Source: Limnoperna fortunei
Lineage: Eukaryota > Mollusca > Bivalvia > Mytilida > Modiolidae
Assembly (NCBI GenBank): GCA_944474755.1
Contig: OX104112.1
Coordinates: forward strand, 65,644,433-65,708,432
Length of the DNA stretch: 64,000 nucleotides
Direction: 5' to 3'
The notes beneath the pieces were generated by a model. That model searched no databases, had not been told where the DNA came from, and saw nothing but the letters and a program-made list of their open reading frames with translations. Shown here in pieces: positions 1-10,900 of this stretch. The translations under genes were made by a program, and so were the position numbers. Within the stretch, counting starts at the first letter, position 1. The number at the start of each line of letters is the position of its first letter.

Positions 1-140
1 TTAACTATGCAGTTGGTGACAAAATGTTTTATCATCGAACAATTCACCTTTGGTGGCTCATTTATCCCAACGTAAAAAAAGACACAAGATATCTATATTC
101 TGAAATCGACATCTAAGGCCGTTTATATTTAAATCAAATG

Positions 141-396
141 GGGTCTCGGTGGCCGAATGGTTAAGGTAGTTCGTCTTTAAATACAGAGGTTGTGTGTTCG
201 AGTCTAACTGCAGGCAGAGGCGTACTTGACTCCAAACTTAATTGACAAGTATTGCCAGTTTACTTACTGAAGGTCTGGCTTTTCTCCGGGTACTCTGACT
301 CCCCCCCCCCCCCCCTCACAAAAAAACCAGGGACGCCATGATCTAGTTGAAAATTACTGAGTGGCGTTGAACATATCATTCAAACGAACAAACAAA
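141..396 (+). mobile_element. tRNA-derived SINE
   Basis: The 5' end looks like a type-II tRNA: an A box reading GGTGGCCGAATGG and a B box around GTGTTCGAGTCTAAC. The body ends in GGCGTTGAACAT followed by a CAAACGAACAAACAAA tail. The same layout recurs in the copies at 11646 and 40187. A run of about 16 C at 301-316 lies inside the body and is unstable sequence. No clear target-site duplication is visible, so this is an older copy. Confidence 0.75.
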
Positions 397-1179
397 TTAA
401 TTAAAATTATACTAGACTACTTCCTTCACTCTTCTGTGTATAGTATTATTCCTGCAGCAGCTTCTTATAAAGTCTATCAATCGCATCTTTTAGATTTCTG
501 GTGTGCAAATCCAGTCAATTCTTATTTTTTAAATTTTGCGTCACTCTAATATATCTAATAAATTACATCAAACTGTATTTTATTCTTCATGCATGACAGC
601 AATATTACTTTTACCTTCTTTGAAGATATTAATCAGTCTTATAATATAAATTTACAATTTTAAACCAAGCCGATATATCTGGTTACGCAATATAAACTAT
701 ATTGACCTATGACAAATGACAAACTACCTTTTTGATTAGACAAACACTCATAATTCTACAAGGAAACACTAACAATGTGTTGATTCAACTATACATGAAT
801 GCACGAACTCCTACAGCAACAAGGAATAATACTTTGTGTTCCAGCAGGATAAGAGTTTCTTGCATCAATCAATACAATCGTCGCTTTTTCTTGTAGCAGC
901 AAATACAATTTCGGGAATTTATTAATTAAACATATCTGATGATGGAATATCAATGACATTTCTTCAAATGAACATTCTTCGCGAAAAAACTAACAGAAGG
1001 AAAAATCATGTGTAAAAAATGTACGAACATCACGAACAGAAAAGAAAAATTGAGAACGGAGTCAACTTCTCTGGAGTAATAAAAGACTGTTTAATTCACA
1101 TTATGCCATAGGGAAAGCTTAACAATTTAAAAAAATATATATAGTGTTTCACAATAGCTGATTCATATAGAATAGTTTT
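397..1179. other. no gene seen
   Basis: AT-rich sequence with only short chance reading frames. I see no splice-flanked coding stretch and no repeat that I can name. Confidence 0.5.
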
Positions 1180-1182
1180 CAC

Positions 1183-1260
1183 GTTTGTTTGTTTGTTTAA
1201 ATGGCGATACTTTCGGCTATCTGTCGATTTTTAGAGCTGAGATATTCAAGGATTTAGGAT
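1183..1260 (-). repeat. possible SINE 3'-end remnant
   Basis: GTTTGTTTGTTTAAATGGCG followed by TTTCGGCTATCTGTCG resembles the reverse complement of the SINE tail seen intact at 11646-11911. It is diverged and short. Confidence 0.35.
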
Positions 1261-1568
1261 AATTTAAAATAGTGTTTGGACTTAAACTTCTACACATGTA
1301 ATTATTTATACTTTACTTGACTATATCTAAAATATTTGCACCAAGGAGATCCCAATTCCAATTTTTAAGAAATATCACTTTGCACATATAAATGTGACCA
1401 TTCCTGTTGACCCGGGGCTATACTATGTAGTTTAAAAACAGTTCACATTGGAATTGACCAAGTTGGACTTTGGACTCGTAGTAAAAGTGTAACGCTGTTA
1501 TAGTAAAACTGACCTTCTGACCTTCTAAACTATTCACTGATTAAAGCTCAACCAATCGAATCGTAGAA

Positions 1569-2609
1569 ATGTCATTGAATGAAACAGCCGAGCTCTTAGC
1601 GGAAAGCAGAAAAATAATTAAAAGTAACAGTATGGACCCAAATGCAGTGTTAAATATGATACTGCAAATAGTTACAAATATTGATAAAAAAATAGGAAGT
1701 ATGGAAACTAAAATGATCCAAAGCTTAAACGAAATGAAGAAAGATCTCATAGAAGTATCAGGCAGGGTAAGAAAATTAGAAGGCCAATCTGCGGATCTGA
1801 CACAAAGAGTAACCGAGTGCGAATCTAGTTGTGAGGGAGTCAGCAATCTTTTCGACCAGCTTAAAAACCAGATACAAACGAACTCGCGAAACATTACCCA
1901 CCAAAATGGTAAAATTAAAGAAAATGAGAGCCAAGCACAGATAGACAATGAAAACCTGGCGAAACGAATAAGTGCAATTGAAAAACAAGCAAGATATGTA
2001 AATAAAGCTGGAGTAGATGCTAACCATGAAACACTTAGGAAACTCGAAGAAACGATATTAGATTTACAATGCCGTTCGATGAAAAACAATTTAATATTCA
2101 CAAACCTTGTAGAACAACCAACAGAAGATGTTGAACGGAAGTTACAAACATTCATCTACGAACAACTGGGTATTGAGCATCAAATAGAATTTGGAAACGT
2201 TCATAGATTTGGCAAAAAAAACCCAAAGTATCCCCGACCGATTGTAGCAAGGTTTCTATACCATAAGGATTTGCGTCTAGTTCTAGAGAGAGCTAAGTGG
2301 TTGAAAGGCACACCATACGGTATTCATGAACAGTTTCCGAAGGCTGTCGAGGACAATCGAAAAAAGCTTTACCCAATCATAAAGTCTGCAAAGAGACAAT
2401 GGAAAAACGCTATTCTCGTCCGGGACAAGCTTTTCATAAACGGTCAAGAGTATTCTGCACACGCAACTCCTACTGACAATGCAAACAAATTATTTGGGTA
2501 CCGTGACACCCTCATTAAAACACCTAAGCAACACGAAAGACCATATAAACGACAGCATCTATCAGACTCTTCCCTACATGGACAACTTATCCCTGAAACC
2601 CCCCATTAG
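1569..2609 (+). CDS. LINE ORF1 protein (coiled coil, RRM-like)
   Basis: A 346-residue protein of the retrotransposon, expected to bind the element RNA as a nucleic-acid chaperone. Residues 35-165 are a heptad-rich, charged coiled-coil stretch. Residues 171-245 (KNNLIFTNL, then GNVHRFGK and RPIVARF) match the RRM-like core of L1-type ORF1 proteins. Residues 246-300 (LKGTPYGIHEQFPK, then KKLYPIIKSAKRQ) match the small C-terminal domain of that family. The start ATG at 1569 has a G at -3 (GAAATGT). The frame ends at TAG 2607-2609 and is open again immediately after it, in the same phase as ORF2. The family assignment comes from recalled motifs and is fairly secure. Confidence 0.85.
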   Translation: MSLNETAELLAESRKIIKSNSMDPNAVLNMILQIVTNIDKKIGSMETKMIQSLNEMKKDLIEVSGRVRKLEGQSADLTQRVTECESSCEGVSNLFDQLKNQIQTNSRNITHQNGKIKENESQAQIDNENLAKRISAIEKQARYVNKAGVDANHETLRKLEETILDLQCRSMKNNLIFTNLVEQPTEDVERKLQTFIYEQLGIEHQIEFGNVHRFGKKNPKYPRPIVARFLYHKDLRLVLERAKWLKGTPYGIHEQFPKAVEDNRKKLYPIIKSAKRQWKNAILVRDKLFINGQEYSAHATPTDNANKLFGYRDTLIKTPKQHERPYKRQHLSDSSLHGQLIPETPH

Positions 2610-2630
2610 GTCAGCCCGGGAGCTCTTAAT

Positions 2631-5600
2631 TTGAAAAATGTAACTTTTAACAGCACCAGCTTAAATTGTAAATATGTTGTATATGACAGTGACGATATAT
2701 ATAAATATGATAATTTAGATATCCTTTGTTCTGAGGGTAGTTGCAAAGAAAGTAGGCATAGTCACGAAATACATGTCAGTGATCACTATTTAGCTATTGA
2801 AACCGAAAACTGGTATTTTGAATATTTAATCAAATATTATGATAATAGTAATATTTTGATACATGAAAAAAATAGAGATTTGCAATTCCACTCACATGCA
2901 CCTTTATGTAATACTGTTAATTGTACATGTAATACTGAAGTGCTTTTAGGTCACTTAAATGAAGCCGGAAAAGAGGCAGCTTTCGGTGAAATTTTAAATA
3001 TATCGGCGTGGTCAAATGAGAGTCAAGATATGATTGAAAGAGAATTAAAAATAGACAGTAAAGGTTGTCTAAAAGTTCTATGTCTTAATTGTTGCGGAAT
3101 AAAAACACGGTCAAATTATCCGGAATTTATAAGCCTCCTGGAGGGCTATGACATTGTATGTTTGGTTGAAACAAAAACAGACAACTTAGATCAGATAAAC
3201 ATTCCTGGCTTCAAATTTAAAATGAAAAATAGAACAAAAATTGCAAAGAAACGTTCTGGTGGTATTGTAGTAGGGTATCGAGAATCGCTAGAGAATAACA
3301 TACAATTTATAGATACTGACAGCAAATATGTCTTATGGTTCAAATGCAATGAGCATCTCTTTAAAACTGACGAACCCGTATATTTTGGGGTTGTCTACAT
3401 TCCACCTGAACATACAAGATACTCGTCTTTAGACTCATTTAATGAACTCGAACAGGAATTTTTATCCTTTTCTTCCAAATCCAGATATATATGCCTCGTA
3501 GGGGATTTTAATTCAAGAACATCGACAGAACCCGACTTTGTCGACACCGAAGAGAATAGACATATTGAAAGCAACCTCTCAGAATTTATAGACAATTATT
3601 CTCAACTTTTAAGTGACCTAAAAATGCCTCTTTTAAGGTATAATATGGATAAAACAAAAAACCGATTCGGGAATTTGTTGCTGAATTTTTGTAAGGGTAA
3701 CAGTATGTTTATTGTAAATGGTAGACTGGGTAACGATTGTATGAAAGGTAAATTCACATGTAGAAATGCCAGTGTTGTTGACTCTTGCATAAGTAGCCCC
3801 GAATTTTTGAAATTATTCCTAGATTTCGATATCCTTGAAACGAGCAAGCTTTTCTCTGATGTTCATTCACCGATTCGTTTAATACTTTCAATTGATTGTG
3901 ATTGTGCTAAGAAAGATGAAAACCAAAATCAATGCTTTACCCCTTATACTAAACTTAGTTCTAAAGCAAAGCCATGGAAAATTGAAAAACAAAAAGAATT
4001 CCAAGAAAATATTGATGAAAATAAGATAGATAACTTAATGCAGAAACTCGATCGTCTGCAAGAGCAAACATTAGAAAATGGCAGTCATGATATTGATACT
4101 ATAGTGGAGGATCTGGGTATGATTTTTATTGAATCCGCAAAGAAATCATTTGGAACTTTTGGTATTCATAAAAATGTCAAAACGAAAAATAATACAAGTA
4201 AAAAAGTACCGGAAAATCAAAAGCCTTGGTTTGACGGTGAATGTAAGATTGCTCGTAGAAATTTTAGAAAAACAAAGAGAAAGTATAAAAATCATAAATC
4301 AAGCCAAAATTACGACGCTATGATTGAAGAAGAAAGTAAATACAAAAAACTATTGGATAGCAAGTACAAATCTTTTACCGACAAACTTGCAAATGAATTA
4401 CATAATTCATATCAAAACGATCCAAAACACTTTTGGAAAGTTCTAAAAGGAAATCAAAGAAAGAAGCAACCAAACATAGATATTGATGTTTTACACGATT
4501 TTTTTCAAAAACTTAACTCGGATAACACTGACGAACAAGAGTCAACAGCACCTGGCATTCCTATACAGATTAATATAAATGAAAATATAAATAATTATAT
4601 CACTTCTGATGAAATCCTTTGTTGTATCAAAAATTTAAAGAACGAAAAAGCATGTGGCGAAGACGGCGTTATAAACGAATATATAAAGAGTACAGCGGAC
4701 CGTTTCATCCACATCTATGAAAAACTGTTCAATACTATTTTCAATACAGGTATCTTGCCAAAAAGCTGGTTAACTGGGATAATCAAACCAATATATAAGA
4801 ATAAAGGTAAAGAAAATGACCCCAAAAATTATAGACCAATTACCATAGTCAGCTGTCTAGGTAAATTATTTACTGCTGTCCTAAATGTTCGACTCAATGA
4901 ATACTCAGAAGAGTTTTCAATTATCAAAGAAAATCAATGCGGTTTCAGACAAAATTACTCTACCCTAGACAATATTTTTTCAATGTTTACACTGTTTCAA
5001 ATACTTAAATCAAAAAAGAAAAAGTTATACTGTGCCTTTATTGATTTTGAAAAGGCGTTTGATAGAGTGTGGAGAGACGGTCTATTCTATAAGCTTATAT
5101 TGAACCAAATAAATGGTAAAATGTATAATATAATTTTTAACATGTACTCTAATATAAAATCATGTATTTCATATAATAATTGTGTGTCAGATTATTTCAA
5201 CTGTGAAACCGGAGTGAGACAAGGTGAAAACTTATCCCCCTTTCTATTCTCGCTTTTCCTTAATGATTTAGAAGATTTTATGCAGCAGAAAAATATAGTA
5301 GGCCTCGCCAGTATATCTAACACACTAGAAAACGAGTTAGAAATCTTTCTGAAAATTTTTATAGTTCTGTACGCGGACGACACCGCCCTGTTAGCCGAAA
5401 CGCCAGAAGATCTGCAATGTCAATTAAATGCTTTTGGTGAATACTGCGATGCTTGGAAAATGAAGGTTAATGTTGATAAAACAAAAATAATGATATTTGG
5501 GTGCGTAAGACAGCAAAATTTTACATTTAAGTATAAGAACGAAGAAATTGAAATAGTGAATCAGTTTAATTATTTAGGAGTAACATTATCAAAAACATGT

Positions 5601-5672
5601 AACTTTGATCTTACAAAAAAAAAGTCAAGCAGACAAGGCGTTGATAGCAATGTACGAAGTCCTGAAATTTGA
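2631..5672 (+). CDS. LINE ORF2: endonuclease-reverse transcriptase (5' part, frame broken)
   Basis: Catalytic polyprotein that nicks target DNA and reverse-transcribes the element RNA at the nick. The endonuclease spans about residues 147-420: LNCCGI, VETKTD (acidic catalytic residue), GDFNSR near 291 and SDVHSP near 409. The reverse transcriptase spans about 690-960: NYRPITIVSC, IDFEKAFDRVW near 803, GVRQGENLSPFLFSLFLND and the catalytic YADD near 914. All of these are intact. There is no ATG until 3030, just before the endonuclease. The in-frame codons from 2610 to 3029 contain no stop and no Met, so translation may come from read-through or reinitiation after the ORF1 TAG. The frame is lost at the A9 run 5615-5623 and continues in the next frame. 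Confidence 0.88.
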   Translation: MKNVTFNSTSLNCKYVVYDSDDIYKYDNLDILCSEGSCKESRHSHEIHVSDHYLAIETENWYFEYLIKYYDNSNILIHEKNRDLQFHSHAPLCNTVNCTCNTEVLLGHLNEAGKEAAFGEILNISAWSNESQDMIERELKIDSKGCLKVLCLNCCGIKTRSNYPEFISLLEGYDIVCLVETKTDNLDQINIPGFKFKMKNRTKIAKKRSGGIVVGYRESLENNIQFIDTDSKYVLWFKCNEHLFKTDEPVYFGVVYIPPEHTRYSSLDSFNELEQEFLSFSSKSRYICLVGDFNSRTSTEPDFVDTEENRHIESNLSEFIDNYSQLLSDLKMPLLRYNMDKTKNRFGNLLLNFCKGNSMFIVNGRLGNDCMKGKFTCRNASVVDSCISSPEFLKLFLDFDILETSKLFSDVHSPIRLILSIDCDCAKKDENQNQCFTPYTKLSSKAKPWKIEKQKEFQENIDENKIDNLMQKLDRLQEQTLENGSHDIDTIVEDLGMIFIESAKKSFGTFGIHKNVKTKNNTSKKVPENQKPWFDGECKIARRNFRKTKRKYKNHKSSQNYDAMIEEESKYKKLLDSKYKSFTDKLANELHNSYQNDPKHFWKVLKGNQRKKQPNIDIDVLHDFFQKLNSDNTDEQESTAPGIPIQININENINNYITSDEILCCIKNLKNEKACGEDGVINEYIKSTADRFIHIYEKLFNTIFNTGILPKSWLTGIIKPIYKNKGKENDPKNYRPITIVSCLGKLFTAVLNVRLNEYSEEFSIIKENQCGFRQNYSTLDNIFSMFTLFQILKSKKKKLYCAFIDFEKAFDRVWRDGLFYKLILNQINGKMYNIIFNMYSNIKSCISYNNCVSDYFNCETGVRQGENLSPFLFSLFLNDLEDFMQQKNIVGLASISNTLENELEIFLKIFIVLYADDTALLAETPEDLQCQLNAFGEYCDAWKMKVNVDKTKIMIFGCVRQQNFTFKYKNEEIEIVNQFNYLGVTLSKTCNFDLTKKKSSRQGVDSNVRSPEI

Positions 5673-6552
5673 AAGAGCTTATAAACTATCATTTAAAATA
5701 CAACTCGATCTTTTTGATAGACTGGTCAAGCCTATACTTTTGTACGGATGCGAAATTTGGGGATTTGGAAAAATTGACATTCTTGAAAGGGTACATCTTA
5801 AATTCTGTAAACTTCTATTAAATCTAAAACCATCAACTCCAAACTATATGGTCTATGGAGAACTCGGTAGACATTCAATTGACATTGATATTAAAGTTAG
5901 GATGATTTCATTTTGGGTACGTTTACTAATCGGTAAAGAGACGAAATTTGCATATATTTTATACAAACTTTCTAGAAAACTAAATGAAGAAAGGAAATTA
6001 TTTTACTGGGTTAATTTTATTAAATCAACGTTGAATGAGTGCGGCCTATCGTATTTATGGGGAATTGAAACAGTTAATAATCACGAATGGATTAAAAGTA
6101 TTGTAAAGCAACGTCTCATTGATCACTTTATTCAGAAATGGCATGCGTGTCTAAATGAATCAACAAAAGCAATTAACTATAAATTATTTAAAAAGAACTT
6201 TGAATTTGAGGAATATTTAAGTCGTCTTCCCCATTCTGCAGCTACAACACTTTGTAGATTTAGAACAGCAAATCATCATCTGCCAATAGAAACCGGTAGA
6301 TGGATGAACATAGACAGAGTAAATAGGTATTGTCCTTTGTGTAACTGCCAGAAATTAGGGGATGAATACCATTACGTCCTTGAGTGTTCCTCCCTGCTTG
6401 AAAAACGAAAACAATTCCTACCAAAATACTTTCAAACTAAACCAAATGTTTTAAAGTTCTCTCAATTGATGTCGACCAGAAAGCAAAGAACACTATATAA
6501 ACTGTGTAACTTCATTAAACATATAAACAGAAGCATTGGAACTCCTGGCTGA
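5605..6552 (+). CDS. LINE ORF2: C-terminal part in shifted frame
   Basis: Continuation of the ORF2 protein after the frame change: thumb and C-terminal region of about 300 residues. The line LVKPILLYGCEIWGF is the usual motif after the reverse-transcriptase domain. Near residue 242, CPLCNC...HYVLEC forms a CCHC zinc knuckle typical of the C-terminus of these elements. The step from the upstream frame equals one surplus base and coincides with nine consecutive A at 5615-5623, so it is either a real mutation or a homopolymer sequencing error. The stop is TGA at 6550-6552. Confidence 0.85.
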   Translation: MILQKKSQADKALIAMYEVLKFERAYKLSFKIQLDLFDRLVKPILLYGCEIWGFGKIDILERVHLKFCKLLLNLKPSTPNYMVYGELGRHSIDIDIKVRMISFWVRLLIGKETKFAYILYKLSRKLNEERKLFYWVNFIKSTLNECGLSYLWGIETVNNHEWIKSIVKQRLIDHFIQKWHACLNESTKAINYKLFKKNFEFEEYLSRLPHSAATTLCRFRTANHHLPIETGRWMNIDRVNRYCPLCNCQKLGDEYHYVLECSSLLEKRKQFLPKYFQTKPNVLKFSQLMSTRKQRTLYKLCNFIKHINRSIGTPG

Positions 6553-6739
6553 TCTTGTCTCACTTCCGCCCATGCAGTGATTCTCTGTGTTTGTTTTTTT
6601 TTTGTTCTGTATATATTGTAAATAGTCTCTATATTATTTGTTATTTATGTTACACCTTCTCTGTACCAACAAGTGTTGGCTTTATGAGAATAAAGAAAGA
6701 GCTATCTTTCATACTTTCCATGCATTTCAGTTTTATATT

Positions 6740-6935
6740 GAGAATGAAGCCGAAGTAAACAATGAACGTCCTCATTTTCCTAGGGAAAATTGGAAATCCT
6801 TGTCAGTAAATGTTAGAATCGAGTACAACCTGCCCTCATTAAAGTTCGAACTTGCAACATCAACATTGAAGATCAATATACATGTAGTAAATGGCGAAAT
6901 TACCTTACCCTTGACCAAAAGCCACCGCCCTCTCT
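6740..6935 (-). mobile_element. SINE remnant
   Basis: Read on the minus strand it has the head (GGTGGC near 6930), a B-box region near GTTCGAAC (6845) and the CTGACAAGGATTTCC segment of the SINE copies at 11646 and 40187, with about 20-30% change. It lies directly downstream of the LINE 3' end. Confidence 0.65.
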
Positions 6936-6939
6936 CTTC

Positions 6940-7800
6940 AGTTTCCTAGTGTATTTGTGTATTTACAATTAATTGAATTTTTTGATGGCGTTTGAAGCTT
7001 TATGATGTAATCTATACTCCACGACATAAAAAACATAATCTTTTATTTATTGATTCACATCTAATATTTTACCGTTTTTTATGTCGTCATCAAACGCTAA
7101 CATCATGTTTCGATTTTTTACTGTGTATACTTGGTCCAAAGCGTTTCAAGACAAACCACGCTGCATTGACTTAGAATGTTCGCACGTGATGTCATTTAAA
7201 CAAGATTAACCAAAAAAGTGCAAATACGCAAACCCATATTTCTTACAGAGGCGCGGTCCTATCCATGACAATTGTTTTTTATGAAACTTCATCAAATTTG
7301 CATGTACGTTTAAAGATATAAAATATCTAATACATGTATTTTATAAACGTATAAAAAAAGATATTCCAAAGGCATCACGTATTAGTGCTATAACGGACAA
7401 TAAAATACCCACTTCTAATGGGTCATTTGTTTTGATATTGACAATGACTTTTAATACGCTGAGAGCAGCAACATTTTCGCCTTAACTGCATATGGGCTGT
7501 TTGTATCACAGCGGGTAAGAAAATATTGGCAACTAAAACATAGACAAAGTCATCATTTCAGAAATTTTCTGACTGCAACTTTAAACGGATGATCTTTCAT
7601 TTCATTTGTGATCCACATTTATTTTTACTTTTAAAGGAGAAGGTATTCACTATAGGGAGCATGCATGGGACAGGAGATTCACAGTGTCTGCTCCCGCACT
7701 GTTTTAAATTAGGTTTTATAGTTATCTGTTGAGCTTTACTCTGTGCGTAAAGTTTCACTATTTATATTTTTGAGATCATAATACCCGAACTGTATATGAC
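6940..7800. other. intergenic, upstream of receptor gene
   Basis: AT-rich DNA with no supportable gene. It should hold the upstream promoter of the receptor gene. I could not recognise specific factor sites beyond the TATA box. Confidence 0.4.
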
Positions 7801-7805
7801 TGACC

Positions 7806-7813
7806 TATAAAAG
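7806..7813 (+). promoter_or_regulatory. TATA box of the Ig/FN3 receptor gene
   Basis: TATAAAAG preceded by GACC. Spacing of about 30 bp predicts transcription start near 7836 (ACAGTTG), giving a 5' UTR of about 58 bases before the signal-peptide frame at 7894. It fits well with the first exon that was deduced independently from splice phase. Confidence 0.65.
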
Positions 7814-7893
7814 GAAGTAAACACGATGAACAAACAGTTGTGTTTAAAAACTGAGGACTAAAAATACATTGAAGAAGTTATTTAACTTTAAAC

Positions 7894-7966
7894 ACGGAAG
7901 TGGTATTTTTGTCATCATTTGTTCCAGTGTTAGTTTTTGCAGCATTTGTTGTTGTTTTCATTACCA
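7894..7966 (+). CDS. receptor exon 1: signal peptide
   Basis: Codons after ACG read EVVFLSSFVPVLVFAAFVVV then FIT, a strong hydrophobic signal core. Cleavage is likely near the Ser-Ser-Cys of exon 2. The donor is ACCA|GTGAGT and phase is 1. No ATG exists anywhere from 7829 to 7966. The codon that sits in an ideal initiation context (A at -3, G at +4) is ACG. An in-frame stop lies 18 bases upstream (TGA 7870-7872 region), so the frame cannot begin further 5' in this exon. Confidence 0.75.
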
Positions 7967-10900
7967 GTGAGTATATACAAATTATACTGAATGTTTGTTA
8001 TAATCATCAGTAAGTATATACAATTATATTGTTTGTTTGTTATTAACATCTTGTGCTATAGCTTGCGTAAGTTATTAATTAATGTTAACCTGTACCAACA
8101 GTATTACATGATTCTTACGTAGAAATGTAATAACTAAGAAATTCCACCAGTAAGTTGGTGAATTTACGATAACTTATTTTTTAAGCGATAATTTTCATAT
8201 TAAACTTAATAGGCGTTTTCACTCTTGACCTACAATATTTACAATGATTGTATGTATTGTTCACTCAAACTACAATGGATGGCAGAACAATTAACTTTTG
8301 TCTAGCTAATCTGTATTTAAATTACGTTGTAGAATTGTATTGGGCAAGCGAGTCAGCAGTCCGCACAAACAGAACAGCTAGGTCGCGTATAATTGTTCAA
8401 ATTTTATATACAAGTAACCTCTGGACTTAAGCTAAGATTATAATGAACTTATAATATTTAACACTACAAATAACGCATGTAACGTTCAACAACAAAATCG
8501 TCATGCTTAAAAAATCTATGACACTGAGTTGTGATTTTGTTGAAAATTAATTATAAATACAAACCGAGCATACACGGCTTTCTTAAGCATATACATGTGT
8601 ATTACAGGCTCTTGTGTGGCTGATCCTGAAACAGTATATGGGAAAAAAACGTTTTCAATCATCTTTATATGTCCCTTTAAAAGTACATCAACAATGAGTG
8701 TAGTATGGTTTTATGTGAACAGTTCATCCGCTTTACTCATAAGTGATGGGATTTATAAAGTGCCATCAAACCCGATGTACACCAGAGTATCCGTTGTTGG
8801 AGACTCCACAGCAGAAGAGTATAACCTACAACTGAATGATCTTAGAGAATCTGACGCAGAACTGTACAGATGTAGTGGTGGATTTCAGCAGAAGGCGTAT
8901 AAATTGGAATTATTAGGTATTGAATTTAACGTTGAATATATATACTCTTCAAAAAAAAACCGCATACCTACGTTTTAATTTATAAAAATGAATTTTCAAT
9001 AATTATCAATTATAATTTAAAATGACTATTGAACCTTTTAATGAACTAGTAATTTTAAAGGGTTTAGTGTCTTTTCTTCTAATTTGGCATATAGCCACAT
9101 TGAAAAAAAGACACTTGAAAAGTGCATACACCGTGAATAGACCCGAAATTTTAAAGTTCGTGGTCTACTCAACTGTCTATAGGTAGCGTACAAAAGAAAC
9201 TGGTTGACGGTCCAACTCGTCAAAACGGTAAAAGTTATGCAATGCCGCGGTATGATACTGCTACCAGAAACATCCTCATCGGACGACTACAAACTGGTGT
9301 CTCGTGAAGTGAGGTTGCAAGAACCGAGAGTGTGAACCGGGGTTCCATTTCCAGACTATAGGCCAGATTCCAACACAGACCAGTATGACTGATCACCTTC
9401 CAAGAAGTGGTTAACCAGACATAACCACAGCATGCGAAGATCGGTACATCCCGGTATTTCATCTACAAAATCGAACAGTCACAGGAACAACAACTGCAGT
9501 CGGGATACACGGATTGCGAAGAATATGCTCCCAAACTGTCAGAAATCAGCTCCGACAACATGGAATTAGACCCAGGAGACCGTATTTTGGAACAGTTGTT
9601 ACGGTGTTACATCGACGGGAAAAAGTCAGATGGTGCAACACGTTGAGGGTCTGGACATTCCAGAACTGGCGCAAGATCTGGTTTAGTGACGAGTTGCGGG
9701 TCCTGCTACAGAAGCGTGATTGTAGAACACGGATCATATTTATGGCCGACGAAATTAAACAGCAAATACGCGCAGTCATGTGTCCATTCATTCTTTAAAT
9801 ACACCACAAACTATAGTCCACGGTTTTTTGTATTATAAAATGACAACCGCAACGCGATGGCATCACTTTTCAAAACTCGGAGACCCACTGGTATCTATGC
9901 GAGTAGAGATCTGAGAACTTTAGTACACAATTTTAATTAATAAGCGATGTAATTTTTTGACATACGCAGTTTAGCACTATTTTAATTTGCTTTACTGGTC
10001 CTTTTAAATGACAAGTCTAAGATAACTTAGTTTCCACTACAGTTGTGTAAATGAATCTTATAAACACTATGAATAAAAGACAACGGGAAAAACTCCAATA
10101 GGCAATTACCAAAATAGCTCCCGATATTTAATTACAGGCTGCATTATTGAATAATAATCGGTGAAATATCAAAGTGGCAATCAAATCTTGCAGTTCTAAA
10201 AACATTATACAGAGCTCTATGACGTAAACAGACAAACACAATACAAAACAACACACAGACAAAACCCATCTACAGGAAATTTAAAAAAAAAAGAGTGAAA
10301 TCGGATGCTTTTAAAGATTAAGCAGTTCCTGCCTGTAACACGCCCGTCGTGTTGTTGGAAGTCAATCCATGTAAGTCAAGTCCGGTAAACAAAGATATTG
10401 CATAAACTCTACGACAAAACCTGTACTCATTTGAGAGACATATATTTGAGAGACAAGCACATAATATCTTTCATAACTTTTTTTCAATAAAGACAATAAA
10501 ATTTGAGCAACAAAACCCTCAATTTGCAGTTTCCGCGTTAATTGAAAAGCTTGCTTAAGGATACCGTATTATATTCTCCCACTATCTATGGAGTAACTTA
10601 TGGGTTAAGAAACGTAAACTCGATATACTGGAACGGATTAAATGTTGCTGCACAAGATGGGAAAGTTAAGAACTGAAAAGTCCTCCTTGAATACTTACAT
10701 AACATATGGGTAAATATAGTTTAAAATGTTACTTTAACGGCAATGAATGTAAAATTGTAAATAAGTTATGATGAAATTTATAATAATGACTCGAATATGA
10801 TTTTTAATAACTGTTGTAAGTAAAACACACAAACTTAATTATAAAACGGCCTGTTTACCCAACCGAATTAAAACGAACCACGAATCTATTGAAAATACGA

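Larger units (their letters stand above)
1400..6705 (+). mobile_element. non-LTR retrotransposon (LINE), nearly full length
   Basis: Two consecutive coding frames are seen: an L1-type ORF1 with coiled coil, and an ORF2 with apurinic endonuclease, reverse transcriptase and a C-terminal CCHC knuckle. They are followed by a 3' UTR with AATAAA at 6689-6694. The 5' limit is a guess, because no target duplication was found. The domain set fits the Jockey/CR1-type superclade (CR1, L2 or Nimb-like). The only clear lesion is one frame change in an A-run at 5615-5623, so the copy is young or recently active. Confidence 0.85.

Noticed and set aside
141..230. tRNA gene (A and B boxes of a Leu/Ser-like tRNA)
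   Set aside because: The same tRNA-like head recurs with a shared body, a CAAACAAA tail and target duplications at 11646 and 40187, so these are SINE heads; the arms do not fold as a full tRNA.
8248..8430. 60-codon frame in intron 1 of the receptor
   Set aside because: No signal peptide, no domain motif, and splice phase links exon 1 directly to exon 2.
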